The notes under the pieces were generated by a model that was given only the letters and a program-made list of their open reading frames with translations, had not been told where the DNA came from and searched no databases. A stretch of 64,000 nt of DNA from Aquimarina sp. ERC-38 (lineage in GTDB: Bacteria > Bacteroidota > Bacteroidia > Flavobacteriales > Flavobacteriaceae), in assembly GCF_026222555.1 (NCBI RefSeq), contig NZ_CP098511.1:4321501-4385500 (forward strand), read 5' to 3'. Shown in pieces: positions 35,513 to 45,882 of the stretch (its first letter is position 1; every line of letters begins with the position of its first letter). A program made the translations under genes and the position numbers.

Positions 35513-36567
35513 TGTTTGGCAATATAATCCATTTTAAATTTTTCGACACTGGGTACAGTTCCTTTTTTACAGTTTTTATAAAAATCGGGCTCCTCCACCA
35601 TTTTATTTAAAGCTCCTACAAATTGAACCGAATCTTTAAACGGAACTAAAACCCCGTTAATTCCGGTTTCTATTATTTCAGAGGGTCCGGATTTGCAATC
35701 TACTGCGACTACGGGGGTACCTAAAACAAGGGACTCTACTAATACCATTGGAAAACCTTCGAAGTTACTGGTTAGGGTCGTAAACAAGGCATTTTGGACA
35801 TATGGAAAGGGATTTGAAGTAAAATCTTTAAATATAACGTGTTCTTCTAACTTTAATGAGCGAATCAAATTTTTGATTTTCACCTTATCCGGACCATCTC
35901 CCACTATCATTAATTTAATATTTTGTAATGGTAAAATAGAACGTTTATAGTTGTTAATTAAAAAAGTGTAATCCTTAGATTCATCTAGAATACGCCCGTA
36001 TGACAAAATATAAGGTTGCTCCTCTTCTACTGTAAATGCATTTGCCTGTTGATAAATTTCAGTATCAAAAGCATTATAAATACAAGATATTCTTTTAAAT
36101 CCGTAGATATTAGAAGCATGTGCTATACTATCTTTAGAAACACCCACGATATGCCTGGCATGCCTGTAAAGTATTCTGGTCAATGTTTTTTGCCTGGGAA
36201 AATAAAGAGATAAGTTAAAATTATGTAGCATAAAAATTGTCTTTCTCACAGGAAAAACAATACCATTGAAGATGATCTGTTTTAAAGTACTTTCGCGAGC
36301 TCTGGTATCTATGATGACGTCAAAGTTTTCCTCTTTTAATATGTGTCTAAACAACTTTGTTCTTAATACTTTACCGAGAAGTCCATTTTTTATTTTAAGT
36401 AGATCATCCAAAATAATTAATCTACCCGAATAACTGTAAGTTATAGTAGCAGAATCACTAATAAGAACCACATTGAAATTTTGATTTACCAGCATTTTTG
36501 ATAAAATAGCACTTGACTTTTCAGCGCCCCCATCGGCTAAAGAAGAAACTACAATACCAATTTTCAT
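35482..36567 (-). CDS. Family 4 glycosyltransferase (GT-B)
   Basis: A 361-residue GT-B enzyme. N-terminal VSSLADGGAEKSSAIL (glycine-rich acceptor-domain motif), linker NAFDTEIYQQ, and the C-terminal domain with LMIVGDGPDKVKIK, VLVESLVLGTPVVAVDCKSGPSEII (E-x7-E nucleotide-sugar motif). Retaining transferase of surface polysaccharide synthesis; sugar unknown. Middle gene of the minus-strand unit flippase - GT4 - cupin. Confidence 0.9.
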   Translation of the reverse strand: MKIGIVVSSLADGGAEKSSAILSKMLVNQNFNVVLISDSATITYSYSGRLIILDDLLKIKNGLLGKVLRTKLFRHILKEENFDVIIDTRARESTLKQIIFNGIVFPVRKTIFMLHNFNLSLYFPRQKTLTRILYRHARHIVGVSKDSIAHASNIYGFKRISCIYNAFDTEIYQQANAFTVEEEQPYILSYGRILDESKDYTFLINNYKRSILPLQNIKLMIVGDGPDKVKIKNLIRSLKLEEHVIFKDFTSNPFPYVQNALFTTLTSNFEGFPMVLVESLVLGTPVVAVDCKSGPSEIIETGINGVLVPFKDSVQFVGALNKMVEEPDFYKNCKKGTVPSVEKFKMDYIAKQWKNLLTSRT

Positions 36568-36573
36568 TTTTAA

Positions 36574-37869
36574 TTATTGATTTGAAGATTTATAAAAGTA
36601 TTTTCTAAAAATAAAAACAATGACCATTAGATAAATTACAAAATTTCCTAAATGCGCCATGGAAGCTCCTACAAAACCAAATTCATCAATTAATATTGTA
36701 CTCAAAACGTATAAACTGATAAAAGAAAGCAGTTCACTAATTACATATTCCCAAAACATCTTTTTGGCTAATAATTGACAGGCGATGGTGATGGCGATGA
36801 TTTTTAATAAATCTCCTGATAATTGCCAGATAAACAAAGCTTGCATCGATTGAAAATCCTCAGTAAATAACAGAGAAATAATATATTTTTTTAAAATAAA
36901 TAACAATGCAAACCCTACTATAAATACAGGAAGCACAGTTTTTAAAAATTTACCTACTTCAATTCTAAAAGTTGACGTATGATCAGCATTAGACAGTTTG
37001 GGTAACAGATATAGTGAGATTAAAGTAGTAACAAATAGCATGTACTGATTACTGATTCGCTGCATTGCTTCCCAAAATCCAGCTTTAGTCACTCCTTCTA
37101 CCTGGGCAATATAATTGCGAATATAAATATATACCATAGGAAATATAATAGCAGATAACAACGCCATGATCCCGTATGCACTCAGGTTTTTTATATATTT
37201 TTTTGAAATTTTATTAGCTTTTAAAAAAACAACTAAATTTCGCTGATAAAGTATAATAGTTAAAGTAAGCAGTAAAGATATAGCAGGATTGATAACTAAG
37301 GCATATAAGGCGCCAAGCAAGGCGTATTGCCAGATTAAGAAAAAGGTAATTGTAAAACCTACAATACTACCTGCAATATTTAATATTATAAAAATCTTAT
37401 ATCGGGAAAAACCATTAATAATAGCCAGGCACATTATATTAGAAGCATAGAAAGGAAGTGCTATAGCAATATATTTAAATAATTCTGGGTTACTAAACGT
37501 TGAACCAAAAATCCATTGATCCCAAAAATCCGGCCAAAAATACATCCAGAATGACATGGACATGGTAACTACAAAACAGATATAATAAGAAGTAGATAGC
37601 ATTGCTACCAGTTCTGTTTTATTCCTTTTCAATTCTGACACATACTTTACAAACCCATTGTAAAGCCCTAGAGTAGCTACCGTTTGTATGGAAGCTAAGA
37701 AATTACGGAGATTTCCTAAAATAGCCATTCCCTCCGCACCCAGATATAAAGCAATAATCTTGGAACTTGCAATACTACATAAAGAGGTAATCAGCACTCC
37801 CACCGAATTGACGGAACCTATCTTTACCAGGTTGTTTTTTCTAAAATTTTTTAATATTGGACGTAACAA
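36574..37869 (-). CDS. Wzx-type polysaccharide flippase
   Basis: A 431-residue membrane protein with about 12 helices, of the MATE/MVF polysaccharide transporter type. Supporting features: NSVGVLITSLCSIASSKII at the start of helix 1, YLGAEGMAILGNLRNFLAS, and alternating hydrophobic segments throughout. It would flip undecaprenyl-linked repeat units across the inner membrane. First gene of the minus-strand unit; six bases before the GT4 start. No Wzy polymerase is obvious in the cluster. Confidence 0.85.
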   Translation of the reverse strand: MLRPILKNFRKNNLVKIGSVNSVGVLITSLCSIASSKIIALYLGAEGMAILGNLRNFLASIQTVATLGLYNGFVKYVSELKRNKTELVAMLSTSYYICFVVTMSMSFWMYFWPDFWDQWIFGSTFSNPELFKYIAIALPFYASNIMCLAIINGFSRYKIFIILNIAGSIVGFTITFFLIWQYALLGALYALVINPAISLLLTLTIILYQRNLVVFLKANKISKKYIKNLSAYGIMALLSAIIFPMVYIYIRNYIAQVEGVTKAGFWEAMQRISNQYMLFVTTLISLYLLPKLSNADHTSTFRIEVGKFLKTVLPVFIVGFALLFILKKYIISLLFTEDFQSMQALFIWQLSGDLLKIIAITIACQLLAKKMFWEYVISELLSFISLYVLSTILIDEFGFVGASMAHLGNFVIYLMVIVFIFRKYFYKSSNQ

Positions 37870-38136
37870 GTTAAAACCCTTATCTTATTTAACTGAGTGT
37901 ATGACAAATTTTAACAGTTAACTTTAAAACGTATCTCCCCTCCCTTAAAGAAATTGGAACTGAAAAATAAAATTTACCATACACCTGTTTAACTCTACAA
38001 TGCTAACTATAGATTGTAAAACAAATGTTAACGGAAAGATACTTAAATTAACGAGGTGGTAAATAATAGTATTGTATTTTTTTGATTTTACATACTAATT
38101 ACCTTTAAAAAGGCAAATTATTCGATATTTACATTT

Positions 38137-39309
38137 ATGAAGATATTATTATTAGGTGAATTCAGCAGACTTCATAATTCGCTTAAAGAGGGATTAATAA
38201 AATTAGGCTATGAGGTAATACTTGCCGGTAGTGGTGATTCTTTTAAACAATATCCGGTTGATATCAACCTGGATGCAACTTTTATAAAAAAATCTCGGTT
38301 ACTTACTTTTGTTAGACATGCTTTTTTTAAGATTACCCGCTTCGATCTTGCCAGTATAGAAACCTATTTACGATTTAGAAAAATAAAACACGTAGTAACC
38401 CATTTTGATGTAGTACAATTGATAAACGAATTTACTTTTAATACCACTCCTATTGTTGAAAAAAGATTACTAAGACATTTATTTGATAAACATAATAATA
38501 TTTACATTTTGGCTTGTGGAGATGATTACACCTTTATTTCTTACTTACTGGCAGATTCATTTCCCCATAGCACCTTAACTCCGTATTTAAAAGATAAAAC
38601 ACTTAAAAAACAATATATACATACCCTCAACTACATTTCTTCGGAACGTAAAGAAATTAGTCAATTAATTCGGAAAAATATAAAAGGAATTATACCAGTT
38701 AGTGTGGAATATCTGGAAGCTTATAAAAATGAGAGAAAAGTAGTACCCATGATTCCAAATCCTATAAATATTGAGAAAATTAAGTATTCGGAGTTAAAAA
38801 ACGAGAACGTTATAAAAATTTTTCATGGAATCAATAGCGCCAATATTCTAAAAAAAGGCAATCAATATTTCACAACTGCTCTTGATATTATCAAACAAAA
38901 ATATCCTTCAAAAGTTGAAATTACCATTGTACAGGACGAACCTTATGAACTATACATACGCCAGCTGGAAAAGACACATATTTTATTAGATCAGGTATAT
39001 GCACATGATCAAGGCTATAACGCCCTGGAAGCTATGGCAATGGGTAAAGTGGTATTTACCGGAGCCGGAGCATATTTTCAAAAGTATTACCAACTAGAAA
39101 AGAAAGTAGCGATTAATACTTCTCCGGATGTAGATCGAATTGTTTCGGATCTGAGTTTATTAATTGAAAATCCAGATCGATTAATAACTATAAGCAAAAA
39201 TGCCAGATGGTTTATTGAACAATATCATGATTTTCAAAAGATTGCAAAAACCTATACCACTACATGGACTAAAATAAATGAAAGCGTTCAAAGCAGTAAC
39301 TCTAAATAG
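38137..39309 (+). CDS. GT-B-like glycosyltransferase
   Basis: A 390-residue protein with MKILLLGEFSRLHNSLKEGL at the N-terminus and a C-terminal Rossmann half containing VEITIVQDEPYELY, HILLDQVYAHDQGYNALEAMAMGKVVFTG, which matches the GT-B nucleotide-sugar site (E in NALEAMA). The N-terminal half is divergent. Its 3' end overlaps the oppositely oriented FemAB-like gene by 22 bases. Probably part of glycan assembly; family number is uncertain. Confidence 0.75.
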   Translation: MKILLLGEFSRLHNSLKEGLIKLGYEVILAGSGDSFKQYPVDINLDATFIKKSRLLTFVRHAFFKITRFDLASIETYLRFRKIKHVVTHFDVVQLINEFTFNTTPIVEKRLLRHLFDKHNNIYILACGDDYTFISYLLADSFPHSTLTPYLKDKTLKKQYIHTLNYISSERKEISQLIRKNIKGIIPVSVEYLEAYKNERKVVPMIPNPINIEKIKYSELKNENVIKIFHGINSANILKKGNQYFTTALDIIKQKYPSKVEITIVQDEPYELYIRQLEKTHILLDQVYAHDQGYNALEAMAMGKVVFTGAGAYFQKYYQLEKKVAINTSPDVDRIVSDLSLLIENPDRLITISKNARWFIEQYHDFQKIAKTYTTTWTKINESVQSSNSK

Positions 39310-40214
39310 TCCTGATAATAAATATTACAGCCCAGCTCTTCTTTTTGCTTTAACAATCCGAAATTTTGGTCTGTTACACTTCCCATATCAAAATAAAGAT
39401 AATTCTCCCTCTTGAAATCATCTATGAGGCTCATAAATAAATAATCAAGGGCGTACTTCTGTTCTCCCACTTCTGAAGTTGCCCCGTATTGTGATTTGAC
39501 TACGTTTTTATCCTTAAAAATAGTAATCCCCGCTAAAATATTATTATCAAGATATACATTGTACTGTAAGATATTATTTGGGAAATTTGATTTTAAGTTT
39601 GTAATTTCAGGTAACGTATGCACTGGTTTTACCTTGTGCTTTTCTTTTAACCTGGGAATTAGAATTTCTTCCCAAAAATCATTTAGCTCATCTACCTTTC
39701 TTATCTGTAAATTAAAATCCTTGGCCTTTCTAAATTTCTTATGTTTACTCTTATGAAATTGTAAAGGAACTTTATAATCTATTGCTAAATTTAGATCCCT
39801 GCGTACTGGTAAACTGCCTTTCTCGTATAGAAAAAATTCCATTTCATTACTTGGAAACTGATGATAAAAACGTGGAATAGGCTTTACAAGAAGTTTTGTA
39901 ATTTGTTGTTTCTTAAAATAATGTAATAAAGCATTAATTATCTGATCAACTTTTTTTCCACCTATATTGTTTTTTAAAACCAAACCCCCGTACGTCAATC
40001 CTTGATGAGAATATACGGTATGACCAACTACGTTTGCAGGGAAAAGTGCGACAAGTTTATTCTTTTCATAAACCAGTAAAGAAAAATCAACAAACCGATC
40101 CGAATGATACTCCATAAATTCACGGTAGAATAAAAAGGTTCCATTCTTTGATTGAGAAACAAAATTATTCCAATCTGATCGATCTGACGAAGTATATTTC
40201 TTTACCGAATACAT
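39288..40214 (-). CDS. GNAT/FemAB-like acyltransferase
   Basis: A 308-residue protein resembling FemAB/GNAT-fold peptidoglycan or glycan-modifying transferases: YTSSDRSDWNNFVSQSKNGTFLFYREFMEYH at the N-terminus (given here in parts: SDRSDWNNFV, GTFLFYREFM), a second half with NVYLDNNILAGITIFK, KSQYGATSEVGEQKYALDYLF and FDMGSVTDQNFGLLKQKEELG. The last motifs recall the C-terminal GNAT lobe of FemX-type enzymes. Probably transfers an acyl or aminoacyl group onto a sugar. Tail-to-tail overlap with the preceding glycosyltransferase. Confidence 0.7.
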   Translation of the reverse strand: MYSVKKYTSSDRSDWNNFVSQSKNGTFLFYREFMEYHSDRFVDFSLLVYEKNKLVALFPANVVGHTVYSHQGLTYGGLVLKNNIGGKKVDQIINALLHYFKKQQITKLLVKPIPRFYHQFPSNEMEFFLYEKGSLPVRRDLNLAIDYKVPLQFHKSKHKKFRKAKDFNLQIRKVDELNDFWEEILIPRLKEKHKVKPVHTLPEITNLKSNFPNNILQYNVYLDNNILAGITIFKDKNVVKSQYGATSEVGEQKYALDYLFMSLIDDFKRENYLYFDMGSVTDQNFGLLKQKEELGCNIYYQDYLELLL

Positions 40215-40376
40215 GTGCCCTTTACTTTAAAAATGAAAATACGGATTTTAATAAAGCTATAGCTAAGTGAATATAAAATGGTATAGAATATTTACAAAAA
40301 ATCCTATCATTTAATGTTAATTCAGCTATAGAACCAGATAAGTATAAAGTTTAGAATCCTTGAACTTAACGTAAAA

Positions 40377-40407
40377 AAATTGCCCGATTTTGTAAAACGG
40401 GCAATTT
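40377..40407 (-). terminator. Intrinsic terminator of typA
   Basis: A perfect 10-bp stem AAATTGCCCG (40377-40386) with CGGGCAATTT (40398-40407), extendable by inner A/T pairs, with T-rich sequence following on the minus strand (complement of the A-run at 40373-40379). It lies 49 bases beyond the typA stop. Confidence 0.8.
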
Positions 40408-40455
40408 ATAACTTATTAAATTATTTGTTAAAGTGGTCTAGAGATTATGAACTAC

Positions 40456-42255
40456 TTATACAATTTTATTTCTCTTTCGATCTACCTCAGTTAAATGCAC
40501 TTTTCGTAATCTTAAGTGATTAGGGGTAACTTCAACCAGTTCATCTTTTTGAATATATTCTAAAGCTTCTTCTAAAGAAAATTTAATCGCCGGAACAATC
40601 TTAGCCTTATCATCAGCTCCCGAAGATCGAACGTTACTTAACTTTTTAGTTTTTGTTACGTTTACCGTCATATCGTCTCCACGTGAGTTTTCTCCGATTA
40701 CCTGACCTTCATAAATATCTTCGCCCGGATCTACAAAAAACTTACCTCTGTCCTGTAATTTATCAATGGAATATGGAATCGCGGTTCCTTTTTCCATAGA
40801 TACTAACGAACCGTTAATCCTTCCGGGGATATCACCTTTTAAAGGTTGGTATTCCTTGAAACGGTGCGCCATAATGGCTTCACCTGCTGTAGCCGTTAAT
40901 AATTGATTACGTAACCCAATGATTCCACGTGACGGAATTAGGAATTCGCAAACCATACGGTCTCCTTTAGCTTCCATACTTAGCATCTCCCCTTTTCGCA
41001 TACTTACCATTTCTACCGCCTTTCCGGATACATGCTCCGGTAAATCGATGGTTAATTCTTCAATAGGTTCGCTTTTTACACCATCTACTTCCTTAATAAT
41101 TACCTGAGGCTGTCCGATCTGCAATTCGTATCCTTCTCTACGCATGGTTTCAATCAGCACGGATAAGTGTAATACTCCACGTCCGTACACTAAGAATTTA
41201 TCCGCACTATCCGTTTCATTTACCCGTAGGGCAAGGTTTTTTTCTAATTCCTTGTCTAGGCGTTCTTTAATATGTCTTGACGTTACAAATTTTCCATCTT
41301 TCCCAAAAAACGGAGAATCATTAATGGTAAATAGCATACTCATGGTAGGTTCATCAATACTAATAGTTTTAAGACCTTCCGGGTTTTCTGCATCAGCTAC
41401 CGTATCTCCTATTTCAAACCCTTCTAATCCTACCAGGGCACAAATATCACCAGCTTGTACTTCCTGTACTTTTTTACGGCCTAAACCTTCAAACGTATGT
41501 AATTCTTTAAATTTTGATTTTTTAATACTTCCGTCCCTCTTTACCAGAGCAACCGGCATTCCTTCTCTTAACTGCCCCCTTTGCAAACGACCAATGGCAA
41601 TACGACCGGTAAAAGATGAAAAATCCAAAGAGGTAATTAACATTTGAGTGGTTCCTTCTTCAATTTTTGGTGAAGGAATATGTTCAATTACCATATCTAA
41701 TAAAGGCTCGATACTATCCGTTTCATTCTTCCAGTCTTCGCTCATCCAGTTATTTTTGGCAGAGCCATAGACCGTAGGAAAATCTAACTGCCATTCCTCA
41801 GCACCCAATTCAAACATTAGGTCAAATACTTTTTCATGAACTTCATCCGGGGTACAATTCTCTTTATCCACTTTATTAACAACCACACAAGGTTTTAAGC
41901 CCAGATCAATGGCTTTTTGTAATACAAAACGGGTTTGTGGCATAGGCCCTTCAAAAGCATCTACCAATAGTAGTACCCCATCTGCCATATTTAATACACG
42001 TTCTACTTCTCCCCCAAAATCGGCGTGACCCGGTGTATCAATAATATTAATCTTAGTTTCTTTATAAATGACACTTACATTCTTTGAAGTGATGGTAATC
42101 CCCCGTTCGCGCTCCAGGTCATTATTGTCAAGAATAAGATCTCCGGTATTTTCATTCTCACGAAACAACTGACAGTGGTACATTATTTTATCAACTAGCG
42201 TTGTTTTACCGTGGTCAACGTGAGCAATTATCGCAATATTTTTAATAGCAGTCAT
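40456..42255 (-). CDS. typA: Ribosome-associated GTPase TypA/BipA
   Basis: A 599-residue translational GTPase. G1 [13 protein letters not shown]2 region [12 protein letters not shown]3 [10 protein letters not shown]4 NKVDKE, then domain II, EF-G-like domains III and V, and the C-terminal BipA-specific domain ([17 protein letters not shown]). It binds 70S ribosomes and aids 50S assembly under stress or cold. Full length. Monocistronic, closed by the terminator at 40377-40407. Confidence 0.97.
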   Translation of the reverse strand: MTAIKNIAIIAHVDHGKTTLVDKIMYHCQLFRENENTGDLILDNNDLERERGITITSKNVSVIYKETKINIIDTPGHADFGGEVERVLNMADGVLLLVDAFEGPMPQTRFVLQKAIDLGLKPCVVVNKVDKENCTPDEVHEKVFDLMFELGAEEWQLDFPTVYGSAKNNWMSEDWKNETDSIEPLLDMVIEHIPSPKIEEGTTQMLITSLDFSSFTGRIAIGRLQRGQLREGMPVALVKRDGSIKKSKFKELHTFEGLGRKKVQEVQAGDICALVGLEGFEIGDTVADAENPEGLKTISIDEPTMSMLFTINDSPFFGKDGKFVTSRHIKERLDKELEKNLALRVNETDSADKFLVYGRGVLHLSVLIETMRREGYELQIGQPQVIIKEVDGVKSEPIEELTIDLPEHVSGKAVEMVSMRKGEMLSMEAKGDRMVCEFLIPSRGIIGLRNQLLTATAGEAIMAHRFKEYQPLKGDIPGRINGSLVSMEKGTAIPYSIDKLQDRGKFFVDPGEDIYEGQVIGENSRGDDMTVNVTKTKKLSNVRSSGADDKAKIVPAIKFSLEEALEYIQKDELVEVTPNHLRLRKVHLTEVDRKRNKIV

Positions 42256-42356
42256 ATACGCCTTATTTTAAGGCTGCAAAAGTACATAATATTTTACCAG
42301 TATTTTTAAGAAAACGGATTAATTACATTGTCCTAAAATTCAGTAGACTAGAAAAG

Positions 42357-42908
42357 TCATGAATTTTTATTAGTACTAAAAACATAACCTAAATTGAAGT
42401 TTAAGATTGGTACTACAGAATGGCCTAAATTACTAAACGCATACCCCACTCCAAAGTCCAAACCTAAATTAAGGCGCTTCCAGTACGTCCTTTGAAACCC
42501 GTACACTGCACCAATCTGAGCTACATAATTTTCACTAATATCAATATTTCCTATTACAACAGTACCAGGAACTATGGAAGAAGTAATTCCTACATAATTT
42601 GCAGAATTTTGATTTATGTTTTTACCCTTTCTAATACGTCTTTTAAAGTTATAATAATATCGATAATAGGGTGAAAAAGTTAAAAATATGCCGTAAGCTT
42701 CTCCCCTAAAATCCCCTGTAGTATAAATCAGTCCGGTGCCTAAATTAAATCCTAGAGTACTATTGTTTGATATGCCTATTTCATAATCAAGACTTGGGGT
42801 AAATAGTAGATTAGCTTTAAATTGGTGTTTTTCTACATGTACATCCTGAGCGGATAGCGGAATACAGGCAACAGTGAGACAGGTGATAATAGCCCAAATT
42901 AATTTCAT
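42357..42908 (-). CDS. Outer-membrane beta-barrel-like protein
   Basis: A 183-residue exported protein (signal peptide ending near PLSAQD). The mature part alternates hydrophobic and polar residues in short strands, with aromatic residues at strand ends (YYRYYYNFKRR, IGAVYGFQRTYWKRLNLGLDFGVGYAF in part) and finishes GYVFSTNKNS. This is a small barrel pattern of eight or so strands. Function unknown. Located alone between typA and kdsA. Confidence 0.65.
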   Translation of the reverse strand: MKLIWAIITCLTVACIPLSAQDVHVEKHQFKANLLFTPSLDYEIGISNNSTLGFNLGTGLIYTTGDFRGEAYGIFLTFSPYYRYYYNFKRRIRKGKNINQNSANYVGITSSIVPGTVVIGNIDISENYVAQIGAVYGFQRTYWKRLNLGLDFGVGYAFSNLGHSVVPILNFNLGYVFSTNKNS

Positions 42909-43111
42909 AGTTAGTTGTTTTTTAAGGTTAATTCTTGGGCAATCAATTTTTATACCAATAACAAGGATTCGTATAGATTTAGCTAACCTCGATAAACACT
43001 CTTTTATCCTTCAATACATCTATTTTAAGTTGTAAAAAACTCGGGATAACTTGTGGGCTTACCTACTCTTGAAAACAAGAAAAACGTATCTTCGTTCCAT
43101 AAAAAACACCT

Positions 43112-43933
43112 ATGGATTTACACCGAATTCCAAAGCTTAAAAATCTTGATAGCAATAACTTTTTCCTGTTAGCCGGACCTTGTGCTATTGAAGGCGAAAG
43201 TATGGCGCTTCGTATTGCCGAAAAAGTAGTAAGCATTACGGATAAGTTACAAATTCCATATATTTTTAAGGGTTCTTTTAAAAAAGCCAACCGAAGTCGG
43301 ATTGATAGTTTTACCGGAATCGGAAATGAAAAAGCACTTAAAATTTTGCAGAAAGTAAGTGAAACTTTTGATATCCCAACGGTTACTGATATTCATGAAA
43401 ATGAAGATGCTAACCTGGCGGCAGAATATGTAGATGTTTTACAAATACCTGCCTTTTTAGTACGTCAAACAGACTTAGTTGTTGCCGCTGCAAAAACAGA
43501 TAGGATTGTAAACCTTAAAAAAGGCCAGTTTATGAGTCCGGAAGCGATGCAACATGCGGTAAAAAAGGTAAAAGATAGTGGTAATGACAAGGTAATGATT
43601 ACTGATAGGGGCACTATGTTCGGGTATCAGGATATGATTGTAGATTTTAGAGGGATTCCCACTATGCGCGAATATGCAACGACCGTACTAGATGTAACTC
43701 ATTCGTTACAACAACCCAATCAAAGCAGTGGAGTTACCGGTGGACGACCGGATATGATCGAAACCATTTCCAGGGCGGGAGTGGTTAATAAGGTGGATGG
43801 TTTATTTATTGAAACCCATTTTGATCCGGCTAATGCAAAAAGTGACGGAGCAAATATGCTCGATTTAAAGTACCTTCAACAATTACTGGAAAATTTAGTG
43901 GCTATCCGACAAACTATCAATCGATTAAAATAG
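43112..43933 (+). CDS. kdsA: 3-deoxy-8-phosphooctulonate (KDO-8-P) synthase
   Basis: A 273-residue aldolase condensing phosphoenolpyruvate with arabinose-5-phosphate in lipopolysaccharide core synthesis. Motifs: LLAGPCAIEGESMALRIA, FKGSFKKANRSR, DIHENEDA, DVLQIPAFLVRQTDL, FGYQDMIVDFRGIP, VLDVTHSLQQP and IETHFDPANAKSDGAN. Cysteine in the GPCA motif is present. Full length. The DUF1801 gene is convergent, nine bases between stops. Confidence 0.96.
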   Translation: MDLHRIPKLKNLDSNNFFLLAGPCAIEGESMALRIAEKVVSITDKLQIPYIFKGSFKKANRSRIDSFTGIGNEKALKILQKVSETFDIPTVTDIHENEDANLAAEYVDVLQIPAFLVRQTDLVVAAAKTDRIVNLKKGQFMSPEAMQHAVKKVKDSGNDKVMITDRGTMFGYQDMIVDFRGIPTMREYATTVLDVTHSLQQPNQSSGVTGGRPDMIETISRAGVVNKVDGLFIETHFDPANAKSDGANMLDLKYLQQLLENLVAIRQTINRLK

Positions 43934-43941
43934 CGCTATGG

Positions 43942-44295
43942 CTACACAAACTTTTTAAGGGAAGAAAGTTCCGTTAACACCTCGATCACATCATTATCAT
44001 TAATATCTTCTACGGTATAAATCTGAAGCGAACGTAGCTTTTTTCGACCTTCTCCTGCAATTAACAAGTGAGATGTATCTGAAAGTTCATCCCCATAAGG
44101 AATACCCAGGTCTACAAATTTTTTTCTAAAGTTTAAAAAACAAAACATTTTATCATTCAGATAGTAAAAAGGTAGATGCCATTTGTATTTTAAAGTTACC
44201 TCTGGAATCGTTAAGGTGATAATTCCATCCAGATGAAGTAAAATGCTTTGAAAAGGTTCCGGTTTTTGAAATATATAATTCTGTGCTGGATTCAT
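43942..44295 (-). CDS. DUF1801 family protein
   Basis: A 117-residue protein from ATG 44295 (MNPAQNYIFQKPEPF). A longer frame to 44376 adds 27 hydrophobic residues that do not look native. The fold follows the YdhG/DUF1801 type: FQSILLHLDGIITLTIPEV, YKWHLPFYYLNDKMFCFLNF, and VDLGIPYGDEL. Function is not established; members resemble small-molecule binders of a frataxin-like fold. Convergent with kdsA. Confidence 0.8.
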   Translation of the reverse strand: MNPAQNYIFQKPEPFQSILLHLDGIITLTIPEVTLKYKWHLPFYYLNDKMFCFLNFRKKFVDLGIPYGDELSDTSHLLIAGEGRKKLRSLQIYTVEDINDNDVIEVLTELSSLKKFV

Positions 44296-44399
44296 AATAT
44301 GATAAATAGCTATTAAAACTTGTAGCAAATACAAATTTATTGATACTTGATATGGATAGTGAAAATAATTTATCAATTTTGTAAAAAATATATTTTTAG

Positions 44400-44888
44400 A
44401 TGAAAAAAGTTCTTATTCTTTCTCAATGCTTCCTTTTTGTTTTTTTGATGTCATGTAAAGAAGAGGTTAAAGAAATAAAGCAAACTAAAATTGAATTTCA
44501 AAAAGAAGGAGAACTTATTATTTACAGCAAGCAAGACAGTATTTTTAAACAAATTAAGAATTTAGATATCGAACTTGCCGAAGATGAATACGAACAGCAA
44601 ACCGGACTTATGCACCGTACCTCCATAAAAAACAATCAGGGGATGCTTTTTATATTTGACAATAATGAAGTCAGAAGTTTTTATATGAAAAATACGCTGA
44701 TACCCCTAGATATTATTTTTGTAAATGATCAAAATTATATCGTAAGTTTTCAGAAAAATACACAGCCGCTTAACGAACAATCACTACCATCAGAAGTTCC
44801 CGCAAAATATGTGTTGGAAATAAATACCGGGCTTGTAGATCAATGGAAGTTAAAAGCAGGTGACTCTATTTCATTTAACAAGCAGTAA
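44400..44888 (+). CDS. DUF192 family lipoprotein
   Basis: A 162-residue protein with a lipobox (FLMSCKEE, Cys19). The DUF192 domain spans about 50-158: ELAEDEYEQQTGLMHR, GMLFIFDNNEVRSFYMKNTLIPLDIIF (in part), and AKYVLEINTGLVDQWKLKAGD. Function unknown; it is a small beta-barrel-like fold common in envelope proteins. Divergent from the DUF1801 gene, 104 bases from its start. Confidence 0.87.
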   Translation: MKKVLILSQCFLFVFLMSCKEEVKEIKQTKIEFQKEGELIIYSKQDSIFKQIKNLDIELAEDEYEQQTGLMHRTSIKNNQGMLFIFDNNEVRSFYMKNTLIPLDIIFVNDQNYIVSFQKNTQPLNEQSLPSEVPAKYVLEINTGLVDQWKLKAGDSISFNKQ

Positions 44889-44990
44889 CGCTATCCTTTT
44901 GGTTTGCAGCTAAGATCATAATCATATAAGAGCATAGTCCCAGTGTGCATTTTGTAGTTTAACCGATTAATAGTCACAAATAAGCTACTT

Positions 44991-45764
44991 ATGAACAAGA
45001 CTGTAAAGACAACAGCACGAACGGGTTATGTAGCTAAAGGTGTAGTGTACACCATCACTGGAGCTTTAGCCTTAATGACTGCTTTAAATGTAGGCGGACA
45101 AAAAGCCGGAAAACTCCAGGTCATTGACTTCTTAGAAAAACAGTCTTTTGGAAAAATTATATTAGGCATATTGGGCCTAGGACTAGTTTGTTACGCCGTC
45201 TGGCGTTTTATTCAAGCATTTCAAGACCCAGAAGATATAGGAACGGATTTGAAGGCTATGATAAAGCGTTTTAGTTTCGGACTTAGTGGCCTTTTCTACC
45301 TGGGCCTAGGAATATATAGTATTGTAGAGATTTTTGAAAAAACCAGTTCCGGAGGAAGTAATTCTTCCTCCGTTCCGTACGAGTACCGTTCTTACCTTTT
45401 TATTATTATAGGGATCGGACTGGCTATTAAAGGAATCTACCAATTTATCAAAGCCTATAAAGGTGATTTTTTAGATAAATTTAGTTTAAAATCTATGTCC
45501 AGCAGAAAAAGGCGTAGATCTATTAAAACCGTTGCTTATTTAGGATTATGTGCCAGAGGGGTTGTGGTAGGTATTGTGGCGTATTTCTTTATCAAAGCCG
45601 GAATGAACAGCAGTTCCGGATCGGTAGGTGGTACTTCCGAAGCTTTTTCTTTTATTCAGCAAAATACAACAGGATCCTGGTTATATATACTGGTGACCGC
45701 CGGTTTAACCTGCTACGGAATTTATATGTTTTTTATGGCTAAATATCGCTATTTTAAGGATTAA
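44991..45764 (+). CDS. DUF1206 family membrane protein
   Basis: A 257-residue protein with three repeated DUF1206 units, each of two helices: ARTGYVAKGVVYTITGALAL; MIKRFSFGLSGLFYLGLGIY; and IKTVAYLGLCARGVVVGIVA, each followed by a second helix with Y-x(2)-F/W-x-F-like ends (CYAVWRFIQAFQ, AIKGIYQFIKAYKG, CYGIYMFFMAKYR). This gives six predicted membrane segments. Function unknown. Single gene. Confidence 0.85.
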   Translation: MNKTVKTTARTGYVAKGVVYTITGALALMTALNVGGQKAGKLQVIDFLEKQSFGKIILGILGLGLVCYAVWRFIQAFQDPEDIGTDLKAMIKRFSFGLSGLFYLGLGIYSIVEIFEKTSSGGSNSSSVPYEYRSYLFIIIGIGLAIKGIYQFIKAYKGDFLDKFSLKSMSSRKRRRSIKTVAYLGLCARGVVVGIVAYFFIKAGMNSSSGSVGGTSEAFSFIQQNTTGSWLYILVTAGLTCYGIYMFFMAKYRYFKD

Positions 45765-45882
45765 ACTGCCCGTATATAAATCATCTACTACGAGGCTTTT
45801 AAGAAGAAGTTATTTTGATTATACCTTAATAGGCTTACAATTACTGATAGTAACTACACAGAAACTTACATACAATTACCAA

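Noticed and set aside
41144..41647. 167-codon plus-strand open frame
   Set aside because: Antisense shadow of typA.
45548..45742. 64-codon plus-strand open frame
   Set aside because: Lies inside the DUF1206 gene in another frame; no independent support.
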